Source: Micrasema longulum (Eukaryota > Arthropoda > Insecta > Trichoptera > Brachycentridae). Taken from it: a DNA stretch of 64,000 bases. A model generated the notes under the pieces. The model made no database searches. It was given only the letters and a program-made list of their open reading frames with translations, and had not been told where the DNA came from. Position numbers and translations under genes: made by a program. Positions 23,521-35,865 of this stretch are shown in pieces (the first letter of the stretch is position 1; the number at the start of each line of letters is the position of its first letter). The stretch covers positions 1 through 64,000 of the forward strand of contig JAGVSM010000231.1 of NCBI GenBank assembly GCA_022494885.1, read 5' to 3'.

Positions 23521-25060
23521 AACATTTAGTTAAATTTTTGACAACAAATTTGATACTTTAAGTTTAATATTATGATATTTTGTTTTTCAAATTACATAAA
23601 TTACAGGAAAAAAACGATTTTTTAAGCAATACAGTTACATTTAAAAAAAATATTCATGAACATGTCTCAGGTTGCTTGTCTACTTAAAACTATCATTTCA
23701 ATCTCTAACATTACTTACAGTAGATACCCATAACGGTTATATGTATGTTTAAAGGCTTTTATTTTCTATGTACAAACAGTAATGGTTTTACACGAAAAAG
23801 GGTTTAAAAACGACAGCAAAAAATCATCCCCCATTCAGATGTTACCTAACGCTTTACAGCCTTCCCCCCTTTATACGTTTCACCCTTCCTAACTCCCCGA
23901 CAGAGAAAAATACAATAATATAATATTTGAATTCTTAGTCAGGGAATTTTGTATTTCATCTCCTCTCAGTAACCTCCGACATTTATCATCAGAGATGTGT
24001 CTGTCCACGGGTTTTTTTCCGACTATGTAACAACTATTGTTAATATTAGATTTCAAATGAAAGATTTTTATTTATTCGGTATTTTTAATTTCGCAATATC
24101 TAAATGTTTCTATTTAATGGATTCTTATGGATAAAAATATCGCAAAAAAATGTAATTTTGAATATTTGTTGGAACACGGAAATGTGTTGAAATGTAATTA
24201 TTACTGAAAACTCAAAATATGTAAAATAAAGCATATACTTTATTTTGCATTATGAACTATGGAATATATTAAGTTCAAGTTATTTTTGCCCAATTTCCCA
24301 TCATCTGGACTAACGTTTTATTTTAAATATACATTTCCTGTCTGGAAAATAGTTTCATACGTTATTATTATTATTGTAAAGAGGATGAATTTAAAAAAAA
24401 TATATACTTGGAAGTATTTTAAATTTTGACTAAATAGGATTATAAAACCGTTAACATCTGCAAAGAATTTTTTTTCAAAAATGTGTATTTTAAAAATTAT
24501 TTTAATGTGACTTTTTATGTACATTTTTAGAGTATTTATACAAAATTTAATGAAGAGTCTTCAAAATATCCCTGAACTCAAAATATAAACAGTTATTCAC
24601 TTAATTTCAATTGATTTGATGATAAAACCTTACTAAGTTAATTACATATTAGCCTTAATTTAAGGTTCTTAAGATAATTATAATTTATATGACCAGGTAT
24701 ATTAAGTAGTGTTTTTGTGACAAAGTTCCGTCATTATGAGGATAAAACTTTTAAACAAAACTAATTTCCTCAAGAGCAAGTTTTCTCATATCCACTTAGT
24801 TGAAGTGTACGTGAGTTGAAGTATTAGAAATTAGGACACGCTATCTTCCTAAAATGGCGGTAAAACTTTTTGCGACTACATTTTTGACGGATCCATAAAT
24901 TTGAGTCCACTTTCATAACATTGAATTTATAAGCGTGAAGAAAAAGAGTATTTTTCTTGCTAAGTTGATGGTTATTTACTATTTGATTTTTTTTTTGCAA
25001 AGCATCATCTTTATACCCTGATTTGTATCTAGTACTATGCACAAAATATTTAACTAGTAC
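23521..25060. other. Unassigned AT-rich sequence
   Basis: No frame, RNA or repeat family recognised. A slightly C-rich patch lies at 23830-23900. Confidence 0.4.
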
Positions 25061-25067
25061 TTTATTT

Positions 25068-25700
25068 ATAGTGAAAACCAACTGCCGCCTATATCACGCC
25101 TGCAAAACACCTATTTTCCTCTACAGATGCGAATCGTGGCACCTCACTAGAGCCCAAAATAGCAAAATTCAGAGTTTTAAGAATAGGTGTCTCAGAAAAA
25201 TCTTGGGTGTGCGGTGGTTTGACTTTTTGAGAAATGAGGTAATAAAAGAACGGACGCAGCAAACTCCGGTGACAACTGTCGTCAGGCGGAGGCGATTTGA
25301 TTGGCTAGGCCATTGCGGATGCCTCCTGAGAGCCTTAACCACGTTTGCCTACTTTACAAGGCATCAGGTTCTCGACGTCCTGGACGTCCACTGCTGACAG
25401 TTTACCGGTAGTTAAGTAAAGATTGAAATGTCACTTTCTTAATATTTAAGTTGTTCCTTTATCCTTTTTTCTTTCCTTCACACCCCCTCTCCTCTCTTCA
25501 TAGTATGGTGTTAAATTTTTAATGTATTTTTATTTTCTTATTCTTTGTTTTTAATTTTGTCTAAAATTGTAAGATTCAATATGTCCATATACTTGTAATT
25601 TTATCAAACTAAACGGTTTGGGTAGGTAGGTAGGAAAAAATTGCCTTAAGGCAAGATGCTCGCCTTTATATGTATGTAAACTGTATATGTATATAAAGTA
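25068..25700 (+). pseudogene. LINE (RTE-like) ORF2 C-terminus with 3' UTR
   Basis: An open frame gives KTPIFLYRCESWHLTRAQNS, then SFKNRCLRKILGVRWFDFLR, VIKERTQQTPVTTV and RRRFDWLGHCG. This is the typical post-RT segment (LYgcEsWtLT, RCLRxILgvRWxDxxxN, RRxxWLGH). It is the best preserved LINE tail in the window, open for about 110 codons. A 3' UTR follows, ending with the inverted GGCAAGATGCTCGCC word and an A-rich tail near 25690. 5'-truncated, no palm domain. Confidence 0.75.
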
Positions 25701-25711
25701 TTAATCAAATA

Positions 25712-25850
25712 AAAAATATGTCAAAACTTCGGAACGAGACCCTAACTTGGGAGGACGCAAAGGAATTGTTGGTGGACAGTGATGCATAAAGGCTCTTTGT
25801 GGATACCATATGCTCCAACTAGGGAGCGGACATGGAATGATGATGATGAC
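25712..25850 (+). pseudogene. LINE ORF2 extreme C-terminal fragment
   Basis: One frame reads SKLRNETLTWEDAKELLVDS, DA, stop, RLFVDTICSN, stop, GADME and ends in a GATGATGATGA run. The WEDAKEL..D.DAWR pattern before a (GAT)n tail is the end of a second RTE-type element directly after the one at 25068-25700. Confidence 0.6.
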
Positions 25851-26640
25851 TTTATTTGTAGTGAATTTTAATAATTTAATGCATGGAGTTAAATAAGTTG
25901 GATTGTTTAAATTTCTATGTATTATATATTTGCTTGCTGTCTTATTTCAGTTTTATGTGCATATTATAACTTGTTACTTTATTATTACTTGATACTATAT
26001 TATTATTTTTACCAAACCTTTATGTAAATATTATTCTGTCCCAAAATGAGTTTGTTGTTATTCCTGGGAGTACAAAAAAATAAAATTATATGATTTAATA
26101 AATAAAAAAATAAAATAAAAAATCTCAAAAATACATTTTTAAATAAAGGTACGTCACGCCGTTGCGCGTCGTTGAAATTGAATCCGCAAGCTTTTGCACT
26201 GTCGCCAAAATACAATAAAAAGAAAATGTTTTTAAAACTCTATTAGAGAAAAAATGGTAATTGTAGGGATTAAGTTTATTATAAAAAAATACATCCCATC
26301 GCCAGGAAGACTAAATTTAAGTGCAGGTCACCGCGTTCTACGTAGCTCCGCCCACTCTTATGTCTTGACTGGCACCGTAGCGACGGCGATTCAGGAGTGA
26401 GTGTTACTAAGTCACTGCAGAAGCATTTATTTGGGGTTTTCAGTTTGATTTCCAAGATTTGTAGCCAGAACGTAAAACATTGAAAAAATTACATGTTTAT
26501 TGTTAGAAGATTATGTACTTTAGTTAAATAAGTACTCGTTATTCCGTAAGATTAAAAATACATAATGTCAGTTTATTTTAAAACCATGACAATGGAACAG
26601 TCGTGTTTTAAAGTGGTCAGCATTGAAAATTTGTTTCAAA
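25851..26640. other. Unassigned; less AT-rich patch at 26325-26405
   Basis: CCGCGTTCTACGTAGCTCCG and TAGCGACGGCGATTCAGGAG stand out, but no gene or repeat was recognised. Confidence 0.3.
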
Positions 26641-26647
26641 GATTTTC

Positions 26648-26810
26648 ATCATCATTCCCTTTCCGCACCTAATGGTGCATAAAGGACTGCATTGATACAT
26701 AAATCGCAGCGTATTTTGATCATTTTTGTTACATGACGGTAAGATGATCAACTGTTTAGGTGCCAGTCTAGAAAATATAAAATATTCCATTTTAAAAACA
26801 CCTTAGAGAT
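26648..26810 (-). repeat. SINE-1 copy lacking its tRNA head
   Basis: Starts CATCATCATTCC, then CGCACCTAATGGTGCATAA, ACTGCATTGATACATAAATC, GCAGCGTATTTTGATCATTT and GTGCCAGTCTAG. This is collinear with the full copy at 30746-31003 but stops before the tRNA-like head, so it is 5'-truncated. Confidence 0.75.
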
Positions 26811-28580
26811 TTTACACACTAAATACGTAGTTTTATTATTTAAAAAATAATGATTTTAAATAACATACACTGTTATGAAATAAATACCTTCAGTTCTAAT
26901 ATTCAGAAGCTTCTTTATTTATTGAATTTTATACGTACATAGCAATTTTTTTATGCGAGTAACATAAAGTTTTAAAATAAAATACTCAATCGGGTGTAAT
27001 AACACAAATAAACATCACACCTACATTTATTTGCTTTACCGACAGATACAAACGCATTAATTTACGCAATGCAACATTCGAATGCACTGTACTAACGTTA
27101 GTAACATAGAATTAAGAATAGTCCAGAAGGAGCGTAGAATTATATTTGAATACATCGGACTGGGTCCGAAAATCCCCCCACTATGCCCACGAATGTTGCA
27201 CGACGGGAAAAAATATAATCATAACACAAATGTAAGGCAAAAAAAATCAATCTGTTAATTCCTCTAAAATTGTGTTCTGTACGCGGAAATATTGATTGAC
27301 ACAACAGAGTAGATAAGTAAAGGGTCATTTAATAAAAGTGATTGAATTAATGAACTTTGAACTTTAAATATAAAACAAATTTCATTTTACATAAAACGGA
27401 TATTTTTATATCATGTTAAATAATATTTGATGTTTTAAAGATAATGTCGGTCAAATGTCCGATGATCCGATTTTCATTAGTTTTCTTATTAGATGAGCAA
27501 AGTTGGGTAAAAAAATTTACTACCCTGGCAACACTAACGAAATTTCTATTTTGATTTCTTCGACAATCTGACAGATGGAAAAATAATTCAATTTTTAAGT
27601 AATGTATTTGCTACTTACACATTCATTTGCTAATTTTACATGAAATGTGATCCCATCCCGTTTCTTTAAGATCTCAGCAGTATTTCTACTCTTTAAAAGA
27701 ACACAACACGGCATAGTTGAATTCAATTCAGGAGTTGCGTACCAAGCGACTGCGACGTCTACAAAGAAACTAATGGGTTCAAACGTAAAACTACTTTTTT
27801 ATGAGTAATTTAGTCGCCTGCTGTTTGATGCTTGTATGCGGCTTCTGGAATACTCTTAATTATATGGTAAGTAATAAAATATACCGATTTAAAAATGGAA
27901 CATCGGAAGAAACCGACTATTTTTATATTTTTTTTCGTTAAACTATAGAATACGATAGGTACACAACAAGGGCGTGCAGAGAGGTTTGGACGATTAAAGA
28001 AGCAGTGAATAAATATAAAATACATAGGTCAACTGTTTATTATACAGAAACTAACAGTTGACAATGATATAATATAAAAAATATACTTTTAAAATAATAA
28101 ATATATTTTCAGCATAAAAGACTAGTATATTATTTTGTTTAATATTATTATATTAGCGTGTGAACCGTTTTACGTGCTAAATTCGTTATAAAACAGTCAC
28201 AATTTGTGAAAATAAACAAAGATTGGTTTGTTAGACCTTCTTCCACAAAATAAAATCTTAATTTGCGCTTGCCCGGAATTGTGAATTCAGTACTGAACGA
28301 CTCCTTCATAGGAACCAACAGAACTATGCCAGTTCTTGTACCTGAATTAGACGAAGCGCAATATATCTGCGCAGACAAAAGATTATATATGTGTGGGTCT
28401 GTTGCAATTTCTCAGAAGTTATTGCTGAAAAAACATCAGGCCTATCTCATATCGTTACGATTAACGACCAACTTATCTAAAAAAAATTGTTGTAGATAAT
28501 GAAAAGTTTAATAATTAAAACTGACTTTATTCAATTAAATCACTTTTTTTAGAAGCATTAAATTCTTTCAATCTATTGGT
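26811..28580. other. Unassigned sequence
   Basis: Nothing recognisable. Overlapping opposite-strand frames at 28148-28499 have no known domain. Confidence 0.35.
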
Positions 28581-28584
28581 CCTG

Positions 28585-28941
28585 CCACACACTCGACGAG
28601 TGGCATGGGAAGTAGGGAAAGGAGGCAGAGACGTAGTGTAGCAAAATTGCTCCTCGTTGTGCCCACCGCTCCCTATTTTGTCAGTTTTTGAGCGCGAGTC
28701 AGAGGACCGGCAATATGAGCGCGAGTACTGGCTTCCTAATCGCGCGGTCACAGTACGCATCGAGCGTATTTTTACGCGTCATCTTTGAATTGTGTATGTT
28801 TCTTTGTATGACATTAATATAATTAGCTATACTAAAAATGCACAGCGCTCACGCTGTCACAGTTTCATCGTTCATTGTATAGAAAGACAAATGACAAGTG
28901 CGGAGCGTCGCGATTAATTGCGCGAGTCGAGCAGTGTGTGG
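28585..28941. mobile_element. Possible 357-bp MITE, GC-rich
   Basis: The two ends are inverse (CCACACACTCGACGAG at 28585; CCACACACTGCTCGAC read inward from 28941). The inside is much richer in CpG (GAGCGCGAGT occurs twice, GCGCGGTCAC once) than its surroundings. No coding. A target-site duplication is not obvious, so this could also be a CpG-rich regulatory segment. Confidence 0.4.
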
Positions 28942-30733
28942 TAAAAAGTATCAAAGTAATTAGTTATCTACCTTTGCGAAAATAAAAGTCTCGGATTTAG
29001 TTCACAATCGAATTAGTTACATTCGGATCAAAATGTTTGCTATAAGTTTTATTAATAAGAATAAACACTTGAAGTATACAACAATTGTGTTTACTCTTGT
29101 ATTCTACAATATGTTATTACCGTAAGATATTGAACACTAATTTTAATAAAGTGCAGGATCCTTTAAGGAGCGGATAAATGTGAAAATCAAGCTTTCCTTA
29201 AATCTTTATTTTAATAACTTTTTGGTTTTAATTGAAAACCAGTTAAAGTTTTGAATAGAGCATAATAAAACATTTATCAATAAATATGAGCTATCGCTTT
29301 CCATTCAAACGACCCATTCATGTTTTTCCTACACAGATTACCCTCATAAAGAGTCAGAGCTCTGAATATCTTGTTCGAGTAGTTTTATGTGATTTTCCTT
29401 AACATTAATTCATTCGCAAATCAATCCACAGACGTTGAATAGGATCCCTTTAGTTTGGATAATTATTAGGTACCTTCACAATCATCTACATTGCTATTTA
29501 TTATCCTCGTGTCTTATATTTTAACATACAGATAAATGAAATCATATCAAAAATGTTTTATAGATATTTGAAACGAAATCATGTAAACGCTTGACACCAA
29601 TTATTTCTGTGCCTTGGGATGGAAAGGACCAATGTCGAATTGAATTTTTTTCATGCCAAATTTTTGTAGAGGGTAAAATAAAATATAAAAAAATATACAT
29701 ATTTAATTTATTTATATGGATACACTACACACATATGTAGCAGTGTTATTTTTATTGATAATTGTTTCAAACACCTCAACGTCACAAAACGTCACAAATT
29801 CTTGTAAAATTACTATCCTGTAATGCTGTTATTTAAATTGGCCCATTTAGACCCCCAACATAGATTTTAATATGTTTGCACAAATACAAAGAGTTCTTCT
29901 AAGCAGAGATGTGTGATAATTTATGTATTTTCTAAGCACTGTTTATTTAAACTGTACAGAACTGCGTTTATTTGAACTCCTGTCATCCGGATTTTAAAAT
30001 TGCCGGATTGATACTAAGAAATAAAACAGTTAAGAAATTCAGGCCCGTAAAAAATTAGATTTAAAATGTATTATGTATATCATATCCTTAAAATTTTCAT
30101 AATTAAAAATAAAATAAACAAACTATTGTAAGATGTCACTCTCCATTATGAACACAAGAATTGTTTTTTTTTATTTTACGTAATGGGAAACGTTAATATA
30201 AATTTATATATTTAATTAATAAAAAAATGTATTAAGAAGTAACATTGTATACTTATATGTGTTATCAAAAATAAAAATAATAAAAATTCCGGTTTCTTGA
30301 AAATGTTTGAAAAAAAAATTGTTTAAAAAAAAATTAACTACTTTGGACCTCACTAGTTCTTTTAAATAAACCAAAAATAAGAGATTTGTCATAGATTTCG
30401 GGTTTACGGTAAGTCAGCTGACAAATCAGCAGAACACACCGAGAAGAAGGGGAAGAGAACTTAGACGCCATAGGCTAACGAGTTGGACTAGTTTGTAGTG
30501 TTGCCTGTGGAATGCAACTGGGTGTTGCAGCATTTTAAAGAGTCACACCCTCCAGCAAGATGTGACTCACTGCGATCCTATCGACAGTCTGAACCCCAAA
30601 TGAAGCACGAACTAAAGCCATACTCATTTCTTAAAAGGCTGTGAGACAAAACTTCTTTACACGCGGTGATGCAACCTCGTGTTACCTCAAGCAAAAAAAA
30701 ATGTTCTTAAGTTCAGACATTTGAAAAAAAATA
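28942..30733. other. Unassigned; less AT-rich patch at 30400-30650
   Basis: Bases 30415-30645 are richer in G and C with no open frame. No known repeat signature recognised. Confidence 0.35.
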
Positions 30734-30745
30734 ACATAGAGACAT

Positions 30746-31003
30746 CATCATCATTCCCGTTCCGCACCTAATGGTGCATAGGGCACTGCATTGGTACAAC
30801 ACTCGCAGCGTATCATGATCATTTTTGTTAAATGAAGGTACGATGATCAGTCTCACGCTTCAGTTACCAGTCCAGGGACTATAAAATATTCTAGTGTGAA
30901 AACACCCTTTTCAAATAAATATTTTATATCAACCATGTCAGGAATCAAACCCAAGACCTCTTGCATGGCAGGCTAACACGCTGACCATTACACCACAAGG
31001 CTG
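30746..31003 (-). repeat. SINE-1, complete copy with target-site duplication
   Basis: Flanked on both sides by the identical 12-mer ACATAGAGACAT (30734-30745 and 31004-31015). On the minus strand it has a tRNA-derived head (GCCTTGTGGTGTAATGGTCA, B-box GGGTTTGATTCCTGAC), then GGGTGTTTTCACACTAGAAT, and GCAGTGCCCTATGCACCATT then AGGTGCGGAACGGG, ending in a (GAT)n tail. About 258 bp. This is the reference copy for SINE-1 in the window. The head is not a functional tRNA gene, since its acceptor stem is not formed. Confidence 0.88.
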
Positions 31004-31015
31004 ACATAGAGACAT

Positions 31016-32600
31016 AATGTTAAATAATTCGATGTTTTTATTTGGTGAAAAAGTATTGTTTAAAACTAAATTGCGGGGGCCTTTTACATGTGAAGTAATG
31101 AAAATATTGGGAATCCAATTTACTAATAAAATCTATTTTTAGACAAAATTATCTCAACTCTTTGTTTATATAGATAAGACAAACTTAACTTTATCCGCAA
31201 ACAAATACATTTTCTAACAAACGTTATCCGTGGCTGAAATTCAATTACACTGCAATGGTAAATTCAAAGCAGTTTTTGATTTCAGCATTCAAGCAAACTT
31301 GTCACGTTTTTCGTTTTCCGCGGGAGTTTTATTTCAAAAATGTTTTAAACAATATTTTACATTCAGGTATTGGGAACGAAATTCAATTACAAACTCCATC
31401 ACGAATTGGATCCTGGTTCTAAATTAGGGTAATACGTTTACTGCCAGCCAACTTTTAAAAACGTTCAAATTCTGAAAACAAATATGAAAAAAAATCATGT
31501 TTGTTAGACAACAACTCAAACCATTGTAATTGTTATTTTAATAAATCTAGAGTTGAAAATGGCCACTTTAACCAGTGAATAACAGATCACTAGCTCTGTA
31601 TATGCCTATATTCCATATCTGAAATGTTTTCCACCTCTGTTGTAATGTAAATACAATGAAATTCAAAAAAATTAAAAAAAAAAAATTAAAAAAAAAAAAT
31701 GAAATTCGACCAAAATATTCATCAAGTTAATAGTTCAACATATTATGCAAATACGTTTCCTATGAACCTTTCCTTTAAAATTTCTTAAAAAACTTTTTTT
31801 TTAACAAATTGACAATAATCTAACATTATGATAGGGTATGAATGATGAAATTAGGCAAGAATGCGAATCTGGGGGGCAATTACAAACGTCATCTTCATTG
31901 GTACATACCGAGACAGCATACGTAACTTATGTTGTATCTCTATCTACCTCGGTTTGCTCTACCAACTTGTCATCTCTGTCGTCATATGATCGAATTCAAC
32001 CATATGTAACTGCGGAAATTTTACTCCGCGTTCAATGCTTAATTGAAATTAGAATATTTCTATTTTATATTTTAAGTAGACTTTGTGGTAAAAAAGTAAC
32101 CACTTTGAAGCGATTATAAACTCAAATAAATCCAAATTGAAGCAAAAAATGTTCGCCTTAACATGTTTTAAATATGACTTTTAAATATTTTCAAGACAGC
32201 ATCCTTTACTTTTGTCTATGTTTACCTACCGAGGTATTACAAAGCCGGCTCTTTTGACATCTCGATACGTAAAATCAGGAAGTAAAAAAGTTGGAAAATA
32301 TATAACAACTGAATTTATTTTAATGTTGGCAATATTTTAACGCCTAGATGCTACTGTATTTTAATAAAGTAGCACCTAGTCACATTATTTCGGCATCTTG
32401 TGGTTAGAATTTGAAACTGACAATTATGTCAGAATTTAATTTGACTACAAAATTGACTTATTTGTCTTTCATATTTTAAAAATATTTTTTTTTATAACTG
32501 GCCTGTTCAAAACTATTAAAAAATTAACCAAACTGTCAAAACAAAAATTTATCAATGGATTCATATTTTTGTCACTTTATTTGATATGTGTACCGTGGAG
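31016..32600. other. Unassigned; decayed family A scrap at about 31575-31660
   Basis: 31565-31660 contains AACCAGTGAATAACAGATCA and TTTTCCACCTCTGTTGTAAT, a weak family A arm. The 93-codon frame at 31838-32119 (starts MNDEIRQECESGGQLQTS) has no domain I recognise. Confidence 0.3.
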
Positions 32601-32635
32601 TACTAGATCTCTCAGTACATGTAGATGAACCCATC

Positions 32636-32945
32636 TCAAAACTAGAAGATAGACAGTCGGCAGTGTATCTTCGTAATCACTCTGGAGAATTTATCTTCAA
32701 CTATGACGTCATAATGAAGGTATGTCATATTAATGCGTAGATATGTGCCTTGGCGTACGTGTCTCCTTGATAAATATCGTTGTGCCTACCCAAAACTCGA
32801 AGATAGAGCGTCGGTAGTATATCTTTGTAAAAACACGATGAAGGTATGATTTTCTTAAATTTCGATTGAAATCGCGGCCGTGAAACAGTTAGAATTAATA
32901 AAATTAAGAATGGATCACTCAAATGGTTCGGTTATGTAGAAACAA
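32636..32945 (+). pseudogene. LINE-like fragment with an internal duplication
   Basis: 32636-32680 and 32790-32830 are diverged copies (CTAGAAGATAGACAGTCGGC and CTCGAAGATAGAGCGTCGGT). They encode KLEDRQSAVYL and KLEDRASVVYL in the same frame. At 32890-32938 the peptide INKIKNGSLKWFGYVET resembles the KWxGHVxR block of LINE ORF2 tails. No complete frame. Confidence 0.4.
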
Positions 32946-33282
32946 GATATATATGTATTTATTTATTTATTAGTGTATACACGGCACAAATGCCTTTTAT
33001 AAACATAATCATAAATACAATTAACATACAGTGTTCTATTACAAAACTATGAAATAATATAATAACAATATATCTATACATATTACACAGTTGTTTTATA
33101 AATATTCTATTTAATAACTTTGGAATTTTAATACTTAACATACTTAGGTAGAAAAATAATTTAAAAAAAGATTACGCGGTATATTCGAAATAGCAAAAAT
33201 CATAAATCATTGATTTGTTGGTATTGTTGCAATGTATATTGAATGCCCTAGGAATAATACTAACTGTCTCCTGATAAGAGCT

Positions 33283-33330
33283 CAGGGGTTCTCAACCGTT
33301 TTTAAAAATAAAATATAAAAATAATCAAAA
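33283..33330 (+). mobile_element. hAT-type terminal sequence, single end
   Basis: CAGGGGTTCTCAACCGTTTT matches the CAGgGGTTCTCAACC-type inverted terminus of many hAT elements and their MITEs. No matching opposite end or 8-bp target duplication was found nearby, so extent and orientation are unresolved. Confidence 0.45.
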
Positions 33331-33394
33331 TAATAAACCTTTTAAAAAATTAAAATAAATTAAATATATGGCAATAATGTGTGATAACGTAAGA

Positions 33395-33595
33395 CGAGAA
33401 CGACAAAGAAAGACGCGGAATGATCAGATAAATCGAAATCTCAATTTTGGTCATGTCAAAAGCAGACACAACCTAAAGGATGTATGACAAAATTTATTAA
33501 TGTGGAAGACGCTAGGAATGTATGTCATGATAGACGTATGAAGCGGTCTATCCTCTCGGCCTCTGAAAAGGCGTGTTGGTAGTAGTAGCAGTTAT
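33395..33595 (+). pseudogene. LINE ORF2 C-terminal tail scrap
   Basis: After stops, the frame reads MTKFINVEDARNVCHDRRMK then RSILSASEKACW. The NVEDARnvchDRrmWRSi pattern is the extreme C-terminus of RTE/R1-like ORF2. Upstream, GGTCATGTCAAAAGCAGACA is shared with 21235-21390. Confidence 0.5.
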
Positions 33596-33599
33596 AGGT

Positions 33600-34435
33600 T
33601 TGTGTTGAAATCATCTGCGCAAAAGCCCTACAGGCATTAAATAAGTACCAAAAACAGAAATAATAAATTTTAGGGTACGGTTTTTGAAACACATTTAAGT
33701 AGTAAATACAACAGGTAGCACATAAATTAAATAATATTACAGTGTGTTCATTGTATTCTCATATTATACACATAATATTCTGCATATATATATAAGGGCA
33801 CATCCTTTTCCTCCGTAAAGTATTAGATCCTTAATTTAATATACGTCCTCCGAGTCAGCAACCCTCTGTTTGTTCTGCTTATTACAGTAGATATACGAGG
33901 ACTTGGCGCATTTCCTTGGTTATCAATATTCAGTAGTTTTTTGGCGTTAAATTTGCCTACCCGGGTTATCATTCACCTTCTCACCCCTTTATCCAACTCC
34001 GGGGTACTTTTGATTAGATTTCGGATTCCTTCCAGAATCGATGATGGGTATTTTGGAATACGAATTCCTTTGAGTATTCCAATTTAAAAGATTCCTCAAA
34101 AAATAGATAAATGTACATATGCCTTTATCGGATATAAACATTTTCGTAGTATAATTTTTCTGGTTCTACTTGCGGGAGCAAAACCATCAATTTATATCGA
34201 AATTTCCAATCGTAAATCTGGCGGGTTTACTCAGAGTAAGTCTGATTTACATTTCAATTATGAAAAAAATACTTTCATTGAAATTATATTGACTTTTTAT
34301 CTAGGCCCAAATATAAATGAATTATTTTAACACAATGTTATTTATTGGCCATAATTTTTCTTCATTTAGTAAATCTTTTTTATTTAAACATTTTTAAAAT
34401 AAAGAAGTGATTTTGTGGTCAAAACTTTTACTGAA
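33600..34435. other. Unassigned sequence
   Basis: No recognisable gene or repeat. Confidence 0.4.
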
Positions 34436-34439
34436 TGGT

Positions 34440-34575
34440 AAATATTTGTATATTACCATTTATCGACTTTTCTATGGGTACTGGTTTCGAGACGTACCCG
34501 TCTATTCGCTGTGACATTAATAAGAATAACATGCGAATCCCACTTTCACCCTAGTAGTTGCATAAAAATATGAAC
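34440..34575 (+). repeat. Family B repeat
   Basis: AAATATTTGTATATTACCAT then CTGGTTTCGAGACGTACCCG and GTTGCATAAAAATATGAACC, collinear with 47207-47350. Confidence 0.6.
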
Positions 34576-35862
34576 CAACGCGCTGACAGGACGAATATTA
34601 TACATGCATTTTTCAACTATCCCACAAGAGTAAGCTTCTAATAGCACACATCATCACGTTGGTTTTTTTTGTGGAACTACTGTGGTAAATGTGCGCAATA
34701 GGATTAGCATGTTAGCGTGATTAATACCCTGACAAAAAGACATCATCAAGTACATCTCAAATTCGCTATCCACAGAAAAGTCTGAAAATGGTTGAATAAA
34801 AAAAAAATAGAATAAAAGATTAAGTGCAAAATATTTATCTACCATACAAAATTGTACCTAGTACTTTTAATAGTTTTTGGCAAAAAAATAATGTGTTACA
34901 GTCGTGTTTATACATTAACAATTAAAAAAATGCGTTTTTTCATATTTTTTTTAATTTGGATTTTATGAATATTTATTATTATAACAGGCAAATTTAATTC
35001 TCTCTGTCATGCAATATAATTTTTCACATAGTATCAGCAATAATGTATATTAATCCTTGGATCCCTGAACAAAGATTATGTAGCCTTTTTGAACTTTTTT
35101 TTTTGAAAATGGTTGCATATTTCCTTATTCTTTTTTTCAAACTCTTTACATATATAAAAAAAAATAGCGATTCAAATTAGCACCGTAAGGAAATTGCTAA
35201 TAACATAGTGATTTTTTTTCCAATACGATATATTTACAAACATAAATAAAAAACCCACATTAGAATCAAAGCACAATAAATATTAGAAAAATAAATCTTA
35301 CTTGCTATCATAATATTAAAGTTTGTAAAGGAGTAGTAATTGTACACACCCATGCGGGTGACAGCTTTACATAAAACTGATCCTCTGGAGTTTTTTTTTA
35401 AATTATTTACTTTAGCATTTGCGAAACTACTAAAAAAGGGCTATGTATAGCGTGTGAGCTCGCCAATACATGACAGTAAAAAAATATTGTCTTTGAATTT
35501 CCTAGAGTTTTAACCATCGAAAAAAAAGAAGATTGGAAATCAAAGCAACAGACAATTGAAATTTGATGAGTATTATTTTAATAAATTGTCTATTACGGAA
35601 AAAATACATCGAGAAATACGCATTTTTATTTATTGTAATAAAAGCAGTACAGTAAATTAGAATAAATCATAATATGCTTTATGATAACTATATTAATTAA
35701 AATGCAAAAATAACACAAATGTAAAAAACGGGCAGCGATTAAAAATAAAAAATACCGATAATTTTATTTTCATTTTAAATAGGAAAAATTACATATTTAC
35801 AAAAAAAAATTGTAACCAGGCAGCTACCAACACTGTTAAATTTCGAAACACCACGCAAATTT
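34576..35862. other. Unassigned AT-rich sequence
   Basis: No frame or repeat recognised. Confidence 0.4.
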
Positions 35863-35865
35863 GTA

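Noticed and set aside
28148..28499. Overlapping frames of 76-78 codons on both strands
   Set aside because: No domain recognised; opposite-strand pair over the same AT-moderate stretch, with no splice or composition support.
31838..32119. 93-codon frame without stops
   Set aside because: No recognised domain, no splice context. The length is not exceptional for this window.
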